From contig NZ_NEJP01000028.1 of assembly GCF_002113125.1 (NCBI RefSeq), forward strand, positions 1-51,977: 51,977 bases of DNA, given 5' to 3'. Made by a program: the position numbers and the translations under genes. Of the stretch, positions 50,669 through 51,977 are shown one piece after another; position 1 is the first letter of the stretch, and the number at the start of each line of letters is the position of its first letter. The stretch comes from Pseudomonas sp. B20(2017). GTDB lineage: Bacteria; Pseudomonadota; Gammaproteobacteria; Pseudomonadales; Pseudomonadaceae. The notes beneath the pieces were generated by a model that was given only the letters and a program-made list of their open reading frames with translations, ran no database searches and had not been told where the DNA came from.

Positions 50669-50767
50669 ATGAAGCTTTTGCTGCGTACTCTGAGCCTCGT
50701 ATGGAGATCGTTCAAAGCGTTTCGCTTTTACGAGTTCCTGCGAGATCACTTCGATGACCTGATGTAA
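50669..50767 (+). CDS. Small cationic protein, 32 residues (hypothetical)
   Basis: The frame starts MKLLLRTLSLVWRSFKAFRF and ends with DHFDDLM, a Leu/Arg/Phe-rich basic N-terminal helix with an acidic tail. CGGAGG lies nine bases before this ATG. A second ATG at 50665 in another frame is also close to CGGAGG, so the start is ambiguous. A strong terminator 15 bases downstream shows the region is a transcription unit. The function is unknown; it could be a small membrane-associated protein. Confidence 0.45.
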   Translation: MKLLLRTLSLVWRSFKAFRFYEFLRDHFDDLM

Positions 50768-50782
50768 GGTCCTTGATGTGGA

Positions 50783-50816
50783 AAGCCGTCTCAGCCTTGG
50801 CTGAGGCGGCTTTTTA
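50783..50816 (+). terminator. Rho-independent terminator of the small-gene unit
   Basis: AAAGCCG-t-CTCAGCC-tt-GGCTGAG-g-CGGCTTT followed by TT: two 7-bp stem halves with one mismatch and a T-run. Confidence 0.88.
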
Positions 50817-50921
50817 GCGCCTTATCAACCTGACTGATCGGTTCCCATCAGCCGGATCCGTAGGCTGCGAACGAATTGCGCGCTAAGCTGCTGGCTCACT
50901 TTCTGTGCGGCGGAGCCGAGC

Positions 50922-51857
50922 ATGTCCGAGTTGATTCTGCATCATTACCCGACCTCTCCATTCGCCGAAAAGGCCCGGCTGTTGTTGGGTTTCAAGGGCT
51001 TGTCCTGGCGCTCGGTGCATATCTCGCCAGTGATGCCCAAGCCTGACCTGACTGCCCTGACCGGTGGCTACCGCAAGACCCCGGTGCTGCAGATCGGTGC
51101 CGATATTTATTGCGACACCGCGCTGATCGCCCGCCGCCTCGAGCAGGAAAAGGCCCAGCCTTCGTTCTTCCCGGAAGGTCAGGAAATGATCGCCGCCAGT
51201 TTTGCCGCCTGGGCCGACTCGGTGGTGTTCCAGCATGCGGTGAGCCTGGTGTTCCAGCCCGAATCGGTGGCGGTGCGTTTCGGCAAGTTGCCGCCGGAAG
51301 CGATCAAGGCCTTCCTTGCCGATCGGGCCGGACTGTTCAGTGGTGGCAGCGCGACCAAGCTGTCAGCGGAGCGGGCCAAGCACAATTGGCCGACCCTCAT
51401 GGCGCGTCTGGAGCAGCAGTTGCAGCGTGAAGACGGTGACTTCCTGTTCGGTGAGCCATCGATTGCCGACTTCGCCATGGCTCATCCACTGTGGTTCCTC
51501 AAGGCCACGCACGTGACGGCGCCGTTGGTGGATGCTTATCCGGCAGTATCGGCGTGGCTGGGACGTGTGCTCGGTTTCGGCCATGGCGCGGCCAGCGATA
51601 TGAGCTCGGAGGAAGCACTGGAGATCGCGCGCAACTCGACCCCGGCGGCATTGCCGGACGAAGAGTTCACTGACCCGAACGGGTTCGTGGCAGGTCAGCA
51701 GGTGCTGATCGCCGCGACAGACTACGGCGTTGATACCGTCGCCGGCGAGCTGGTGTTTGCCGGTCGAGAGGAGCTGATCCTGCGCCGTGAAGACGAACGT
51801 GGCGGAGTGGTGCATGTGCACTTTCCGCGTTTCGGTTTCCGAATCGAAGCTCGCTGA
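50922..51857 (+). CDS. Glutathione S-transferase family protein
   Basis: A 311-residue protein. The N-terminal thioredoxin-like domain (about 1-80) has YPTSPFAEKARLLLGFKGL and the cis-Pro stretch YRKTPVLQIGADIYCDTALI. The helical C-terminal domain (about 90-220) has PSIADFAMAHPLWFL. About 90 further residues (about 220-311) end in a beta-rich part (DYGVDTVAGELVFAGREELI), which is longer than a standard GST of about 210 residues. The catalytic role and substrate are unknown. Confidence 0.9.
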   Translation: MSELILHHYPTSPFAEKARLLLGFKGLSWRSVHISPVMPKPDLTALTGGYRKTPVLQIGADIYCDTALIARRLEQEKAQPSFFPEGQEMIAASFAAWADSVVFQHAVSLVFQPESVAVRFGKLPPEAIKAFLADRAGLFSGGSATKLSAERAKHNWPTLMARLEQQLQREDGDFLFGEPSIADFAMAHPLWFLKATHVTAPLVDAYPAVSAWLGRVLGFGHGAASDMSSEEALEIARNSTPAALPDEEFTDPNGFVAGQQVLIAATDYGVDTVAGELVFAGREELILRREDERGGVVHVHFPRFGFRIEAR

Positions 51858-51895
51858 TTTCTCAAGCCCGTCAAAAACCTGTGGGAGATTCTATG

Positions 51896-51915
51896 GTTGA
51901 GGGGCAACCCTCAAC
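51896..51915. other. Perfect hairpin with GCAA tetraloop
   Basis: GTTGAGGG-GCAA-CCCTCAAC, an 8-bp stem with a GNRA loop, 38 bases after the GST-family gene. A partial REP start (CTGTGGGAG) precedes it. No T-run follows, so it is not a standard terminator. The right edge of the window cuts off further context. Confidence 0.6.
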
Positions 51916-51977
51916 TTGCTTTCGGCTGGTATTCGCTCTGCCCCTTTAGTAGTGCGAATACGACCCGAGCAAGTTTA

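Overview
The window looks like a chromosomal segment of a fluorescent Pseudomonas (P. fluorescens group). The reasons are high G+C codon use, a complete alginate operon, a D-arginine (dauBAR) locus, an EstB-type carboxylesterase, a DUF6124 gene, and many copies of the Pseudomonas REP hairpin with core GTGGGAGCGAGCTTGCTCGCGAA. No rRNA, tRNA, CRISPR array, insertion sequence or phage module was seen.

Layout. (1) 1-900: a heptamer tandem repeat, a pair of short REP-like hairpins, and a DUF6124 gene with a highly structured leader. (2) 0.9-7.0 kb: a LysR regulator divergent from an aromatic-acid type efflux operon (outer-membrane lipoprotein, FUSC pump, DUF1656, HlyD adaptor). (3) 7.1-9.6 kb: a small NTF2-like protein, a LysR remnant without its DNA-binding domain, a short-chain dehydrogenase and a small membrane protein. 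(4) 9.8-12.5 kb: a TccC-like RHS protein with an unassigned C-terminal region. (5) 12.6-29.2 kb, minus strand: the twelve-gene alginate operon algD-alg8-alg44-K-E-G-X-L-I-J-F-A. It is preceded by a non-coding leader of about 470 nt and an AlgU-like promoter. (6) 30-34 kb: yaaA, a polysaccharide-deacetylase-like exported protein, and a PIN-PhoH (PhoH2-type) ATPase. (7) 34.1-35.3 kb: moaCDE. (8) 35.6-39.3 kb: the D-arginine catabolic locus (binding protein, dauR, dauA, dauB). (9) 39.4-41.7 kb: rhlB and estB. (10) 42.1-46.3 kb: the aapJQMP amino-acid ABC transporter. (11) 46.4-47.2 kb: an mqsRA toxin-antitoxin pair under a long palindrome. (12) 47.3-51.9 kb: a GntR regulator with a CynX-like MFS transporter, an NTF2-like protein, a GIY-YIG protein, a small-gene/small-RNA region, and a glutathione S-transferase homologue.

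How the genes work together. AlgA and AlgD make GDP-mannuronate. Alg8 and Alg44 polymerise it under c-di-GMP control. AlgK, E, G, X and L form the periplasmic/outer-membrane export, epimerisation and quality-control complex, and AlgI, J, F and X acetylate the polymer. DauA and DauB together convert D-arginine to L-arginine under DauR, and the nearby binding protein and AapJQMP import amino acids.

The observations most worth following are: the minus-strand leader RNA of the DUF6124 gene, which has a 15-bp stem complete only in RNA of that strand and an alternative pairing; a REP pair lying in frame inside the start region of algK, plus two more REP pairs inside the alginate operon; a 13-bp palindromic motif shared by dauB, the nearby binding-protein gene and (imperfectly) aapJ; a leucine at the DauA position matching a known active-site histidine; a short open frame overlapping the PIN-PhoH gene; and unexplained small-ORF/RNA structure at 50.2-50.8 kb. 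None of these could be tested by database search here.
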